DNA from: Ideonella alba
GTDB taxonomy: Bacteria > Pseudomonadota > Gammaproteobacteria > Burkholderiales > Burkholderiaceae_C
Length of the DNA stretch: 64,000 nucleotides
Assembly (NCBI RefSeq): GCF_018069875.1
Contig: NZ_JAGQDF010000019.1
Location: forward strand, 1-64,000
Reading direction: 5' to 3'
The notes under the pieces are model-generated. The model saw only the letters and a program-made list of their open reading frames with translations, did not search any database and had not been told where the DNA came from. Within the stretch, counting starts at the first letter, position 1. Every line of letters starts with the position of its first letter. The position numbers and the translations under genes are program-made. This document shows, piece by piece, positions 31,337-40,510 of this stretch.

Positions 31337-33288
31337 CCGCTCAGGAGCTGCTCGAACGCCTGCAGCTGCTCGACGAAACCGAGCGTATCGAAGCCAAGGC
31401 GGGCTCCGACGTGGGCAAGTCGGTCATGGAAACCGTCTGTGCCTTCGCCAACGAACCCGGCATGGGCGGCGGCTGGCTGCTGCTGGGCGTAGTGCGCGAG
31501 GAGATGGCGCTCTTTCCCGGCTACTCGGTGGAGGGCGTGGAGCAGCCCGAGCGCGTGGGCACCGACCTCGCCACCCAGGCGGCCAGCATGTTCAACCAGC
31601 CCGTGCGGCTGGAAGTGCGTACCGAGCAGCTCGAAGGCAAAGTGGTGCTCGTGGTGTTCGTGCCCGAGGCGGCACCGCAGGACAAACCGGTCTACCTGAA
31701 GGCCCAGGGCCTGCCGCGCGGAGCCTTCCGCCGCATCTGCAGCACCGACCAGCGCTGCACCGAGGACGACCTGATCGCGCTGTACCAGGCCCGCCAGGTG
31801 GAGAGCTTCGACTCCGGCCTGGTGCCCGACACCACGCTCGACGACCTGTCCCCCGAAGCCATCGCCGACTACCGCGTCGCCCGCCGCGAGGCCAACCCCG
31901 ACGCCGAAGAGTTGCGCTGGTCCGACGAAGAGCTGCTGCAGGCCTTGGGTGCCGTGCGCCGCAACGCGCAGGGGGCCTGGCAGCCCACAGTGGCCGGCCT
32001 GGTGCTGCTGGGCAAGCCCGTGGCGCTGCGCCGTTGCTTCCCGATGACGCGCGTGGACTACATCCGCGTGCCCGGCCGCGACTGGGTGCCCGACCCGGAC
32101 CGCCGCTTCGACACCGTCGAGCTGCGCGACCCCTTGTTCCGCCTGATCCGCCGCGCACAGGCCGCCATCCTTGACGACCTGCCCAAAGCCTTCGGCCTGG
32201 CCGAGGGCGAACTGCAGCGGCAGGACAGCCCACTCGTCCCCCAGCGAGTGATCCGCGAAGCCGTCGTCAACGCGCTGATGCACCGCAGCTACCGGCTGCA
32301 GGCGCCGGTGCAGATCATTCGCTACAGCAACCGGCTGGAGATCCGCAACCCGGGCTTCTCGCTCAAGTCGCCCGATCACCTGGGCGAACCCGGCTCGGTA
32401 CCGCGCAACCCCAAGGTGGCCGCCGCGCTGTACGACACCCGCTTTGCCGAGACCAAGGGCAGCGGCGTGCGGGTGATGCGAGAGATGTGCGAGCGCGCCG
32501 GCCTGGCGCCGCCGCTCTTCGAGTCTGACCGCGGGCAGGACCAGTTCACGCTGCGCCTCTTCTTCCACCACTTCCTGGGGCCGGACGACCTGGCCTGGCT
32601 GGCGCGGTTCAAGGAGCTGCAGCTCTCCGAGGCCGAGGCGCGCGCGCTGGTGGTGGCCCGCGAGGCCGGGGCCATGGACAACCAGACCTACCGCGAGATC
32701 AACAAGGTGGACACCCTGGCCGCGAGCAAGGCGCTGCGCCGGCTGCGCGACGCCGGCCTCTTCACCCAGAAGGACCGCGGATCGGCCACCTGGTACCAGC
32801 CCACCGCCCGGATGCTCGGCCGCAATGACCATGATGGCGGCCAGGACGGCGCGGCCCAGAATGCCGGAGAACTTGCTGCCCAAGGCTCGGGCAGGACCGG
32901 CTTGTCTAGTAACCCCCTCGGCTTATCTAGTAACCCCGGCGCCTTGTCTAGCAACCTCAGCTCCCAGGACAGTAACCCTCGACAACCCGAACCTCGGGAT
33001 GACCCGCTGGCCGACCCGCGCCGCCAGGCCTTGCTGAACGAGCTGCCCGGCGGCCTGGCCGCCCGGGTGGGCGCCATCGGCCAGCGCCGCCCGCCGCAGG
33101 AGGTGCAAGACCTGGTGGTAGCGCTCTGCGAACTGCGCCCCTGGCGGGCCGAGGAGATCGCGGCCCTGCTGGGCCGCAACGCTGAGACCGTGCGCCAGAA
33201 CTACCTGCGCCCGCTGCTGCGCGCCGGCCGGATCGCTATGACCCGGCCCGACAAACCCAATGACCCGGACCAGGCCTACCGTGCCTGA
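31333..33288 (+). CDS. AlbA_2 (Schlafen-like) ATPase-type regulator in the defence cluster
   Basis: The 651-residue protein has an N-terminal AlbA_2 domain (ETERIEAKAGSDVGKSVMET, then GGGWLLLGVVREE). A GHKL-like ATP-binding segment lies at about 310-380 (REAVVNALMHRSYRLQAPVQ, TKGSGVRVMREMCERAGL). Winged-helix regions follow. It is the layout of RecG-like or Schlafen-type transcription/nucleic-acid factors. Near residues 520-545 a LSSNP-type segment repeats three times (GLSSNPLGLSSNP, GALSSN), probably a flexible linker. ATGA overlap couples it to DUF3780. It may regulate the cluster or act as a nuclease-like effector. Confidence 0.8.
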   Translation: MTAQELLERLQLLDETERIEAKAGSDVGKSVMETVCAFANEPGMGGGWLLLGVVREEMALFPGYSVEGVEQPERVGTDLATQAASMFNQPVRLEVRTEQLEGKVVLVVFVPEAAPQDKPVYLKAQGLPRGAFRRICSTDQRCTEDDLIALYQARQVESFDSGLVPDTTLDDLSPEAIADYRVARREANPDAEELRWSDEELLQALGAVRRNAQGAWQPTVAGLVLLGKPVALRRCFPMTRVDYIRVPGRDWVPDPDRRFDTVELRDPLFRLIRRAQAAILDDLPKAFGLAEGELQRQDSPLVPQRVIREAVVNALMHRSYRLQAPVQIIRYSNRLEIRNPGFSLKSPDHLGEPGSVPRNPKVAAALYDTRFAETKGSGVRVMREMCERAGLAPPLFESDRGQDQFTLRLFFHHFLGPDDLAWLARFKELQLSEAEARALVVAREAGAMDNQTYREINKVDTLAASKALRRLRDAGLFTQKDRGSATWYQPTARMLGRNDHDGGQDGAAQNAGELAAQGSGRTGLSSNPLGLSSNPGALSSNLSSQDSNPRQPEPRDDPLADPRRQALLNELPGGLAARVGAIGQRRPPQEVQDLVVALCELRPWRAEEIAALLGRNAETVRQNYLRPLLRAGRIAMTRPDKPNDPDQAYRA

Positions 33289-33297
33289 AGCCGCCGC

Positions 33298-36200
33298 ATG
33301 ACCAACCGCCCCAACCTCACCCCCGGCGCACTGCGCGACACACCGGCACTGATCGAATCGGTGTTCCCGGTGCAGAAGGTCTCGCATGAAGCTCAACGCG
33401 AGCGGAAGGCCAACCTCTACCAAACGCTGACCGGCCTGGGGTCCTACTGGAAGGGACGCAAGCCGTTGATCCTTGTAAGGGCCATCGTGCTCGGTGTGCT
33501 GCTACCGCAGACCGACGACGCCGAGCGGGACCTTGACGTTTTCGAGAAGCTGATGGGCTTTGACCCAGAGGGCTTGGCTCGCCGGGCGTTTGTCGCTGAC
33601 GGCGTGAAGCCACACGATATGGCCAAGCGCATCTCTTTGGCTAATCCATGGGCCTTCTTCACTGCAAAGGTGAAGGGCGAGGAGCCAGAGGAGGGGCAGC
33701 TGGCGTACTGGACCTTCCCGCTCGATTGCGATGAGAGAGGCATCACGCTGCGCTGGCGGCGCGACATCGAACCTGAACAGAAGTTGGAGCTGTATCGCCG
33801 CTACATCGCAACGCTAGATTCGTACGAGCAACGCTCGGATCTGGGCAAGCGGCCGGAGGAGGTCGACGACGAATGGCTGTTCGAGCCGATCTGGGCCGAT
33901 GTGAACCGGCACTACGCGCACCTTGGGATCGACGCCCGCAGCATCCCCGAACTCGTAGGGCAGCTGGGCCAGCTCCGCTACGGCCGACGTGCGCGCGTGG
34001 GGGACACCTTCGCCGGTGGTGGCTCCATCCCTTTTGAAGCAGCCAGGATCGGTTGCGATGCGTTCGCGTCGGACCTGAATCCCATCGCCTGCATGCTCAC
34101 CTGGGGTGCCTTGAACATCGTCGGCACAGACGCAGCCAGGCACGCCGAACTCGAGCGCCAGCAAAGGGCAGTTGCCAAGGCGGTCAAGGAGTCCGTTCGC
34201 AAGCTGGGCATCGAGCGCGACTCATCTGGCAACCAAGCCAAGGTCTATCTGTACTGCTTGGAGACACGCTGCCCCGAGAGTGGCTGGCTCGTACCCCTCC
34301 TGCCGTCACTGGTCATCTCCAAGAACGGTAACGTCATCGCTAAGCTCGTTCCGAACGAGGCGGAGCAGCGCTTCGACATCCGAGTCGTCAACGGTGCATC
34401 AGCAGCAGAGATGAAGGCCGCTGCAAACGGCACCGTGAGGGACGGGGCCCTGGTCTACGAGCTGAACGGCAAGACCTACCGCATTCCCATCCGTACGTTG
34501 CGGGGCGACTATCGCGACGCCGATGGCACCACCCAGAACAAGCTGCGCCGATGGGGACGTGAAGACTTCGGCCCGCTCCCGGGCGACACGCTTCAAGAGC
34601 GGGTGTACGCGATCCAGTGGATCGACGGCACGACCGTCTCAGACCCACGCCCCCGCACCTACTTCGCGGCGCCAACGGACGAGGACCTGGAGCGCGAAGC
34701 TGAAGTGCAGCGAATCGTTGCGCGCAACCTGGCGGCGTGGCAAGCCGAAGGGATCGTGCCCGACATGGTGATTGAGGCTGGAGACGAGACCGCCAGGCTT
34801 GGAAGGGAACGCGGTTGGACTCACTGGCATCACCTCTTCAACGCACGGCAGCTGCTCCTGTACGCCGAGCTGCGCAGGCACGCGACAGCAGAGCTCTGTC
34901 TCAAGGCATGCCAGATGATCAACACCAGCGCCCGCCTCACCCGCTGGTCCACTGGCGACGGAGACGGCCGCAGCGGCGGCACCAAGCAGGTGTTCGACAA
35001 CCAGGCGCTGAACGTTCTCTACAACTACGGGTGCCGGGCTTCGAGTTGCCTACTTGACCCACTGGACGGCGAGAACGCCCATGCGCCCATCCCCGCGGGC
35101 GTCACCCACACGCTGCGGAACCACCCCGCACACGAGGTCTCCGAGGCCTGCGACCTCTGGATCACCGATCCACCCTACGCGGACGCTGTCAACTACCACG
35201 AGATCACCGAGTTCTTCATCGCTTGGCTGCGTCGCAACCCACCGGCTCCGTTCGACTCCTGGGTGTGGGACTCCAGGCGCGCGCTGGCCATACAAGGCTC
35301 TGGCGAAGACTTCCGCCGCAACATGGTGGCGGCCTACACCGCGATGGCGACACACATGCCCGACAACGGCATGCAGTGCGTGATGTTCACGCACCAGGAC
35401 ACCGGTGTCTGGAGTGATCTCGTTGGCATCTTCTGGGCCGCGGGGCTGCAGGTGGTGGCAGCCTGGTACATCGCCACCGAGACCACGTCCGAACTGAAGA
35501 AGGGCGGCTACGTGCAAGGCACGGTGACGCTGATGCTGCGCAAGCGCCCGGCCGGTGACCGGCCTGCCTTCAAGCAGCGCCTTCTGCCCGCCGTGCGGCA
35601 GGAGGTGGATCGGCAGATCCGGACCATGATGCACCTGAACACCGCGGTGAAGGCCCACCACGGCGAGCCTGTGTTCAACGACTCCGACCTGCAGATGGCC
35701 GGCTACGCCGCGGCACTGAAGGTGCTGACCGGCTACACCCATATCGGAGGCGAAGACGTGACCAGCTTCGCGCTGCGCCCGCGGGTGAAGGGCGAGTTCA
35801 CGGTGGTGGACGAGATCGTTCAACAGGCCGCCGAAGCGGCCAGCAACCTGCTGGTACCCGAGGGCTTGGCGGCAGACACCTGGGGCAAGCTGTCCGGCAT
35901 AGAGCGCTTCCTGCTGCGCATGATGGACATGGAGACCACGGGCGCCCGCAAGCTGGACAACTACCAGAACTTCGCCAAGGCCTTCCGCGTGCAGGACTAC
36001 GCCCGCGTGATGGCCAGCATGGCGCCCAACGAGGCAAGGCTGAAGCAAGTGACCGAGTTCGCCTCGCGCGACCTAACCGACAGCACCGAGCTCGGCGCCA
36101 CGCGCCTGGGCCGGCTGGTGATTGCGCTGCAGCAGATGCGCGCCGACCTGGAGCCGCAGACCATCATCAGCCAGCTGCAGGCCGAGATGCCCGACTTCCT

Positions 36201-36324
36201 GGAAGCCCGCCCGCTGCTGGTGGACCTGCTGGCCTTCGTGGAGCGCAACGCTTCCGAGGTCGATGTGCGCACGGCAGCTGAGGTGCTGGGCGCCCGGCTG
36301 AAGAACCAGCGCTTCGGGATCTGA
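33298..36324 (+). CDS. DUF1156 DNA methyltransferase of the defence cluster
   Basis: The 1008-residue protein has the DUF1156 N-terminus (ALIESVFPVQKVSHEAQRER). A SAM-binding region TFAGGGSIPFEAARIGCDAF lies near residue 240, with NPIACMLTWGALN just after. The catalytic motif TDPPYADAVNYHE is near residue 622, so the chemistry should be N6-adenine or N4-cytosine methylation. A long insertion separates the motifs, as is usual in COG1743. In the cluster it probably marks self DNA while DUF499 and the helicase attack unmodified DNA. It starts 9 bases after the AlbA_2 gene. Confidence 0.85.
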   Translation: MTNRPNLTPGALRDTPALIESVFPVQKVSHEAQRERKANLYQTLTGLGSYWKGRKPLILVRAIVLGVLLPQTDDAERDLDVFEKLMGFDPEGLARRAFVADGVKPHDMAKRISLANPWAFFTAKVKGEEPEEGQLAYWTFPLDCDERGITLRWRRDIEPEQKLELYRRYIATLDSYEQRSDLGKRPEEVDDEWLFEPIWADVNRHYAHLGIDARSIPELVGQLGQLRYGRRARVGDTFAGGGSIPFEAARIGCDAFASDLNPIACMLTWGALNIVGTDAARHAELERQQRAVAKAVKESVRKLGIERDSSGNQAKVYLYCLETRCPESGWLVPLLPSLVISKNGNVIAKLVPNEAEQRFDIRVVNGASAAEMKAAANGTVRDGALVYELNGKTYRIPIRTLRGDYRDADGTTQNKLRRWGREDFGPLPGDTLQERVYAIQWIDGTTVSDPRPRTYFAAPTDEDLEREAEVQRIVARNLAAWQAEGIVPDMVIEAGDETARLGRERGWTHWHHLFNARQLLLYAELRRHATAELCLKACQMINTSARLTRWSTGDGDGRSGGTKQVFDNQALNVLYNYGCRASSCLLDPLDGENAHAPIPAGVTHTLRNHPAHEVSEACDLWITDPPYADAVNYHEITEFFIAWLRRNPPAPFDSWVWDSRRALAIQGSGEDFRRNMVAAYTAMATHMPDNGMQCVMFTHQDTGVWSDLVGIFWAAGLQVVAAWYIATETTSELKKGGYVQGTVTLMLRKRPAGDRPAFKQRLLPAVRQEVDRQIRTMMHLNTAVKAHHGEPVFNDSDLQMAGYAAALKVLTGYTHIGGEDVTSFALRPRVKGEFTVVDEIVQQAAEAASNLLVPEGLAADTWGKLSGIERFLLRMMDMETTGARKLDNYQNFAKAFRVQDYARVMASMAPNEARLKQVTEFASRDLTDSTELGATRLGRLVIALQQMRADLEPQTIISQLQAEMPDFLEARPLLVDLLAFVERNASEVDVRTAAEVLGARLKNQRFGI

Positions 36325-36337
36325 GGGCGACAACGTC

Positions 36338-39085
36338 ATGTCCATCCGGCGGTTCTCGTCACGCACGCACCGGCTGGACGCCAGCTTTCTGCTGGAGCAC
36401 CTGAAAGGAGCGCACAGCTACCGGCGCATCGCGGGCTACTTCACCAGCTCGCTGTTCGAGGTGGCGCACGAGCTGCTGGAGGGCATTCCTCACGTCCGCA
36501 TCGTCTGCAACGTCGACATCCACCCCGACGACCTGAAGGTGGCTCAGCTGCGCGAGGCCCGCATGATGGGCCGCTGGAACGAGAAGGCCATCGAGGCCGA
36601 GGCACTGCTTAACCGCGACCGCTACCGCCGACTGGATGCCTTCCTGCAGCGGCACGGCCAGGCGGTGCGCGTGGCGCCCGACAGCGTGTGCGGCTTCGTG
36701 CACGGCAAGGCCGGCGTCATCGAGCTGGCCGATGGGCGCAAGCTGGGCTTCATCGGCTCGATGAACGAAACCCGCAGCGGCTGGCAGCGCCACTACGAGA
36801 TCCTGTGGGAAGACGAGTCTCCCGAGGGTGTGGCCTGGATCGAGAGCGAATTCGACTTCCTGTGGAACGCCTCGCGCCCTCTGCCCGAAGCGGTGATCCG
36901 CGAGGTGCACCGGCGGGGCTACCGCCGCGAGGTGGTGTTCGACGAGATCGACGACGAAGGCGACGTGGCGCCGGCCGCGCTGATCGAGTCGCCGCTGTAC
37001 CGCGAAGGCCTGGCCCTGCAGCCATGGCAGCAAGGCTTCGTAACCGAGTGTCTGCGCCACCACCAGATGCACAAGGTGGTGCGCCTGCTGCTGGCCGATG
37101 AGGTGGGCCTGGGCAAGACGCTGTCACTCGGCACCGCAGCGCTGACGCTGTGCCTGCTGGCCGACCGTGAGCAGCAAGCCCGGCGGCCGGTGGTGATCTT
37201 TGCGCCGGCCACGCTGTGCGAGCAATGGCAGACCGAGATGCTGGACAAGCTGGGCATTCCGTGCGCGCGCTGGGACACGGTGCGCAAGGTGTGGCTCGAT
37301 GATCAGGAGCGGGCCATCTCGCCCGCGGGCCGTGAGCACATCGCCCGTTGCCCACTGCGCATCGGCATCGTCTCGACCGGGCTGATGATGCGGCAATCGG
37401 CCGAGAAGCAGCACCTGCTGGGCCTGCGTTTCGGCCTGGTGATCCTGGACGAGGCACACAAGGCCCGCACGCGGCAGGGCTTCGGTGCCGACGCGGGCAC
37501 GCCGAACGAGCTGCTGGCCTTCATGCGCGAGATCGCGGCCCGGTCGGAGCATGTGCTGCTGGGCACGGCGACGCCCATCCAGACGCAGCCGCAGGACCTG
37601 TGGGACCTGATCGGCATCCTGCACCAGGGGCGCGGCAACTTTGTGTTGGGCAACGACTTTGCGGCCTGGCACCGGGCCGGCGAGGTGCTGGAGATTCTGT
37701 CCGGCCGGCAGGAGGTGACTTCCGCCGAGCATGCGTGGGAGCTGCTGCGGTCCCCGCTGCCGCTGGTGGACTCCACGCGCGAGCCGCGCGCAAGGCGGCT
37801 GTTCAGTGCAATCCGCCAGGACCTGGGGCTGGTGAACGGCGAGACCCAGACCGCCCGGTCGTTGGCCGACCTGAGCGAGGACACGCGCGAGATCCTGGAA
37901 GACGAACTGCACCGTCAGGTGTCCGGCGCCACCTTCTTCCAACGCGAGAACCCCTTGGTGCGCCACGTGGTGCTGCGCAAGCGCGTCAGCCTGGAGGACG
38001 CCGGCCTGCTGGCCCGGGTGGGCGTGGACGTTCACCCTGATCGCCAGCTGATCCGAGAGCCCCACGGCTTCGATGCCTTGTTCGAGGCCAAGGCCCTGCG
38101 CACCAGCGAAGACTTTCGGGAGGCCTACCGTGAGGCACGCGCCTTCGGCAAGGCCTTGAGCGCGCGTGGCCAGGGTCGCGCGGGTGGCGGCGGGTTCATG
38201 AAGAACCTGGTCGAGCAGCGCATCTGCTCGTCCATCCACGCGGGCCTGAACACGGTGCGAGCGCTGCTTCAGGGCCAGACACTGCGCGACGAGGAAGACG
38301 AGGGCGACGCGGAGCTGGCCGTTGAAAACACCGACGAACGCGAGGCCCTGGAGCGGCTGCTGAACCGGCTGGAGCGGATCGCGTCCGACCCCAAGCTGGC
38401 GGCACTTCTGTACTACCTGGACCGCGAGAAGTGGCTGGAGCTGGGCGTGATCATCTTCAGCCAGTACTACGACACCGCGCGCTGGGTGGCGGAACAACTC
38501 GCACAGCGCTACCCCGATGAAGCGATCGGCCTTTACGCCGGTGCGGGCCGCAGCCGGCTCTACCAACGTGGCGACAGTGTGTCGTGCGAACGCGAGACGC
38601 TGAAGAAGATGGTGGCCGAGCACCAGATCCGGATCATGGTGGCCACGGATGCGGCCTGCGAAGGCCTCAACCTTCAGACCCTGGGCACGCTGGTGAACGT
38701 CGACCTGCCCTGGAACCCGACGCGGCTGGAGCAGCGTATCGGCCGCATCAAGCGCTTCGGCCAGAAGCGTGACACCGTGGACATGCTCAACCTGGTCAAC
38801 GAGCAGACCGTCGACGAGAAGATCTACGACCGCCTCTCGGACCGCATGCGCGACCGCTACGACCTGTTCGGGTCCGTCCCGGACACGATCAAGGACGAGT
38901 GGATCGACGACATCGAGGCACTGGGCCTGAAGATGGACGAGTACATCAACGTCCAGCGCGAGGCCACCGGCTTCGACCTTCGCTACACCGCCACGATGGC
39001 GCCGCCAGAAAAGGACTGGCGCGATTGCACGGCCGTTCTGTCGCGGCGCGACTTCGCCCAATTGATGACAGCTGCCTGGAGCTGA
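36338..39085 (+). CDS. phospholipase D-like nuclease fused to SNF2-type helicase
   Basis: The first 200 residues are a PLD-like nuclease half: VHGKAGVIELADG with the H-x-K pair near residue 120 and GSMNETRSGW near 142. Residues about 225-850 are a helicase: LLADEVGLGKTLSLG, LVILDEAHKARTRQG, LLGTATPIQTQ, and C-terminal VATDAACEGLNLQ and RLEQRIGRIKRFGQ. DNA cleavage coupled to translocation is the expected activity. It is the last gene of the five-gene set, 13 bases after DUF1156. I see no frameshift, so the set appears functional. Confidence 0.85.
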   Translation: MSIRRFSSRTHRLDASFLLEHLKGAHSYRRIAGYFTSSLFEVAHELLEGIPHVRIVCNVDIHPDDLKVAQLREARMMGRWNEKAIEAEALLNRDRYRRLDAFLQRHGQAVRVAPDSVCGFVHGKAGVIELADGRKLGFIGSMNETRSGWQRHYEILWEDESPEGVAWIESEFDFLWNASRPLPEAVIREVHRRGYRREVVFDEIDDEGDVAPAALIESPLYREGLALQPWQQGFVTECLRHHQMHKVVRLLLADEVGLGKTLSLGTAALTLCLLADREQQARRPVVIFAPATLCEQWQTEMLDKLGIPCARWDTVRKVWLDDQERAISPAGREHIARCPLRIGIVSTGLMMRQSAEKQHLLGLRFGLVILDEAHKARTRQGFGADAGTPNELLAFMREIAARSEHVLLGTATPIQTQPQDLWDLIGILHQGRGNFVLGNDFAAWHRAGEVLEILSGRQEVTSAEHAWELLRSPLPLVDSTREPRARRLFSAIRQDLGLVNGETQTARSLADLSEDTREILEDELHRQVSGATFFQRENPLVRHVVLRKRVSLEDAGLLARVGVDVHPDRQLIREPHGFDALFEAKALRTSEDFREAYREARAFGKALSARGQGRAGGGGFMKNLVEQRICSSIHAGLNTVRALLQGQTLRDEEDEGDAELAVENTDEREALERLLNRLERIASDPKLAALLYYLDREKWLELGVIIFSQYYDTARWVAEQLAQRYPDEAIGLYAGAGRSRLYQRGDSVSCERETLKKMVAEHQIRIMVATDAACEGLNLQTLGTLVNVDLPWNPTRLEQRIGRIKRFGQKRDTVDMLNLVNEQTVDEKIYDRLSDRMRDRYDLFGSVPDTIKDEWIDDIEALGLKMDEYINVQREATGFDLRYTATMAPPEKDWRDCTAVLSRRDFAQLMTAAWS

Positions 39086-39427
39086 CATAGACCGTTGTCA
39101 CGCCAGGGCGCCCGAGTCACCGCCTGGCAAGAAGAACACAAGTCGAGGCAAGGCGGCTTTCAAGCGTAGCTGAACGCGCCGCGACCGTTCGTGGCCCATA
39201 CGCGCTTTTCGCAAGCTTGGCATCGCCGATCTGAGCGTGTCGACAGCTGGACCGGGATAGCCTCTGCTGGAATTTCAGCCAAGAGGACTTGCGCACGAGC
39301 GCGATACGAATGATCGAGTCCGCCAAACTGTGCGGGCCAACCGGTGTCGAAGGGCTGTCCTGCGGGCCGTCCGCCATGTTGTCTGCCGCCTCGGCCTGTG
39401 TCAGCGGGGCCTTGCTGGATCTGGGTG
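39086..39427. other. gene-free 342-bp region between convergent cargo modules
   Basis: The region separates the end of the plus-strand defence cluster from the end of the minus-strand membrane-protein gene. Several open frames are present on both strands, but none has a start site or composition I would support. I see no strong terminator hairpin. Confidence 0.4.
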
Positions 39428-39907
39428 CTACGCGATCCAAGCCAGCACAGACTGCCAAGTGGTCAACCCCTGCGCGCGGTCTTCGTCCCCAAGCTGTATC
39501 ACGAGACGATTCCACGCAACCGGACCCAAGCCGTCCAGCCCAATAGGGGCGGCAGCCTCCAAGCGCGCGCGCTCTGCGTCGACCTCACCAACCTGCATCG
39601 ACCAAGCGCGCCCCAGCAGGTTCAAGTAGCCGATACGCGCTTCACGGAACTGCGACGCTTTTTGGCCGGGCCGCAACACCAAGCCCAATACGCCAGCGAG
39701 CGCGAGAACGGCTCCGGCTACTGCATTGGCCAAGTTGGACTGCGCCAGGAATGTCGCCACCGCCGCTGAGCCACCGATGGCACTGACGAGGCTCAACGCC
39801 GTGTCGATTCGGGTCCAGAAGCGCTCATTCAGCTCACCGTAGATCACAGCGTAACGCACATCAGAAACGGCGGCGCCAAGCTCTCGGGTGGCGGAGGTGG
39901 TGGGCAT
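39428..39907 (-). CDS. SLATT-like membrane protein (159 aa)
   Basis: Two adjacent hydrophobic helices lie at about residues 37-76 (LSLVSAIGGSAAVATFLA; NAVAGAVLALAGVLGLVL). They are flanked by an N-terminal helix ending in YGELNERFWTRID and a C-terminal coiled-coil-like segment (ARIGYLNLLGRAWSMQVGEV, then EVDAERARLEAAA). This is the pattern of SLATT-type two-helix proteins, proposed to be membrane-perturbing effectors of bacterial conflict systems. The family call is by layout only. It starts 16 bases after the polyproline frame, and both may form one unit. Confidence 0.6.
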   Translation of the reverse strand: MPTTSATRELGAAVSDVRYAVIYGELNERFWTRIDTALSLVSAIGGSAAVATFLAQSNLANAVAGAVLALAGVLGLVLRPGQKASQFREARIGYLNLLGRAWSMQVGEVDAERARLEAAAPIGLDGLGPVAWNRLVIQLGDEDRAQGLTTWQSVLAWIA

Positions 39908-39923
39908 CGAGCGCTACTTTCTG

Positions 39924-40106
39924 TCACGTCGAGGGTGGCGGTGGCGGTGGCGGTGGCGGTGGCGGTGGCGGTGGCGGTGGCGGTGGCGGTGGCGGTGGCG
40001 GCGGTGGCGGCGGTGGCGGTGGCGGGCTCGGCGGTGGAGGCGCTGGCGGGTTCCAACTCCTTCTTTCGATGCCAACTGTCCCTGTGGTGAGTATGCGCTT
40101 GTTCAA
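39924..40106 (-). CDS. polyproline mini-protein (60 aa) upstream of the SLATT-like gene
   Basis: A GGAGG stands five bases before a TTG at 40106. The frame reads about 20 ordinary residues (NKRILTTGTVGIERRSWNPP) and then about 36 residues that are almost all proline, before stopping 16 bases ahead of the SLATT-like start. Translation of such a tract stalls ribosomes unless EF-P helps. The other frames of the same repeat give Thr-Ala or Arg-His repeats, so the coding claim rests on the start site, the position and the non-repetitive N-terminus. Confidence 0.4.
   Translation of the reverse strand: MNKRILTTGTVGIERRSWNPPAPPPPSPPPPPPPPPPPPPPPPPPPPPPPPPPPPPPPST
39934..40024. repeat. GGCGGT hexanucleotide tandem repeat
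   Basis: The plus strand carries about 11 uninterrupted copies of GGCGGT (about 39934-40000) followed by variants with an extra GGC. The period of six keeps any frame when copies are gained or lost, so slippage would change the length of an encoded tract but not its frame. Confidence 0.95.
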
Positions 40107-40168
40107 CTTCTCCTCCGATTGCTTGATGGACTGAGAACCGCGGTCGCGGGAGTCAATGATCGCCGAGG

Positions 40169-40438
40169 TCAGTGCGTACGGTCCGACTGAGCTTCAAGGT
40201 CAGCCAGCCACCGATCAGCCAGCGGGAAGTGCCGGCCGCCGTGCCGCAGGTGGTGCCGGTACCACTCTGCCGCGATCGTCGTGGCGGTCTGCCGGTCGAG
40301 ATCCTCCTCGGGGATGCCGCAGGCCTCAGCCGCGGCTCGGATGGGCTCCATCAGGAAGTAGAAGCGCCCGCGCATGTCCTGGCGCAGCCAGATGTCGGGC
40401 CACTCGAAGGCAGCCGGCGGGGTGAAGACGTAGGGCAT
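40169..40438 (-). CDS. unknown protein (89 aa)
   Basis: The ATG at 40438 opens a frame with a plausible protein-like composition: TPPAAFEWPDIWLRQDMRGR, EPIRAAAEACGIPEEDLDRQ and AAEWYRHHLRHGGRHFPLAD. It is helical and soluble and has no recognised family. It lies about 60 bases upstream of the polyproline frame on the same strand and could be co-transcribed with it. Confidence 0.4.
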   Translation of the reverse strand: MPYVFTPPAAFEWPDIWLRQDMRGRFYFLMEPIRAAAEACGIPEEDLDRQTATTIAAEWYRHHLRHGGRHFPLADRWLADLEAQSDRTH

Positions 40439-40510
40439 CGCGCGAGCGTCGCGCGGCGGCACGGCGGTGTGAATCCCCCTGAAGGGGGGGATGTAGTTCT
40501 ATATGTATGC

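Noticed and set aside
30793-32883. 696-codon open frame on the minus strand
   Set aside because: It covers parts of two convincing plus-strand genes (DUF3780 and AlbA_2) and has a composition typical of an antisense frame (many Leu, Val, Gly, His).
27529-39085. DISARM or BREX system
   Set aside because: No DrmA/DrmB-type, PglZ or BrxC-type genes are present. The gene set is DUF499, DUF3780, AlbA_2, DUF1156 and PLD-SNF2.
37124-39088. 654-codon open frame on the minus strand opposite the PLD-helicase gene
   Set aside because: It is a shadow created by GC-rich codons. The plus-strand frame has all helicase motifs, while this one has no recognisable motif or start site.
39934-40024. GGCGGT tandem repeat as a CRISPR array
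   Set aside because: The unit is six bases with no spacers, and there are no cas genes.
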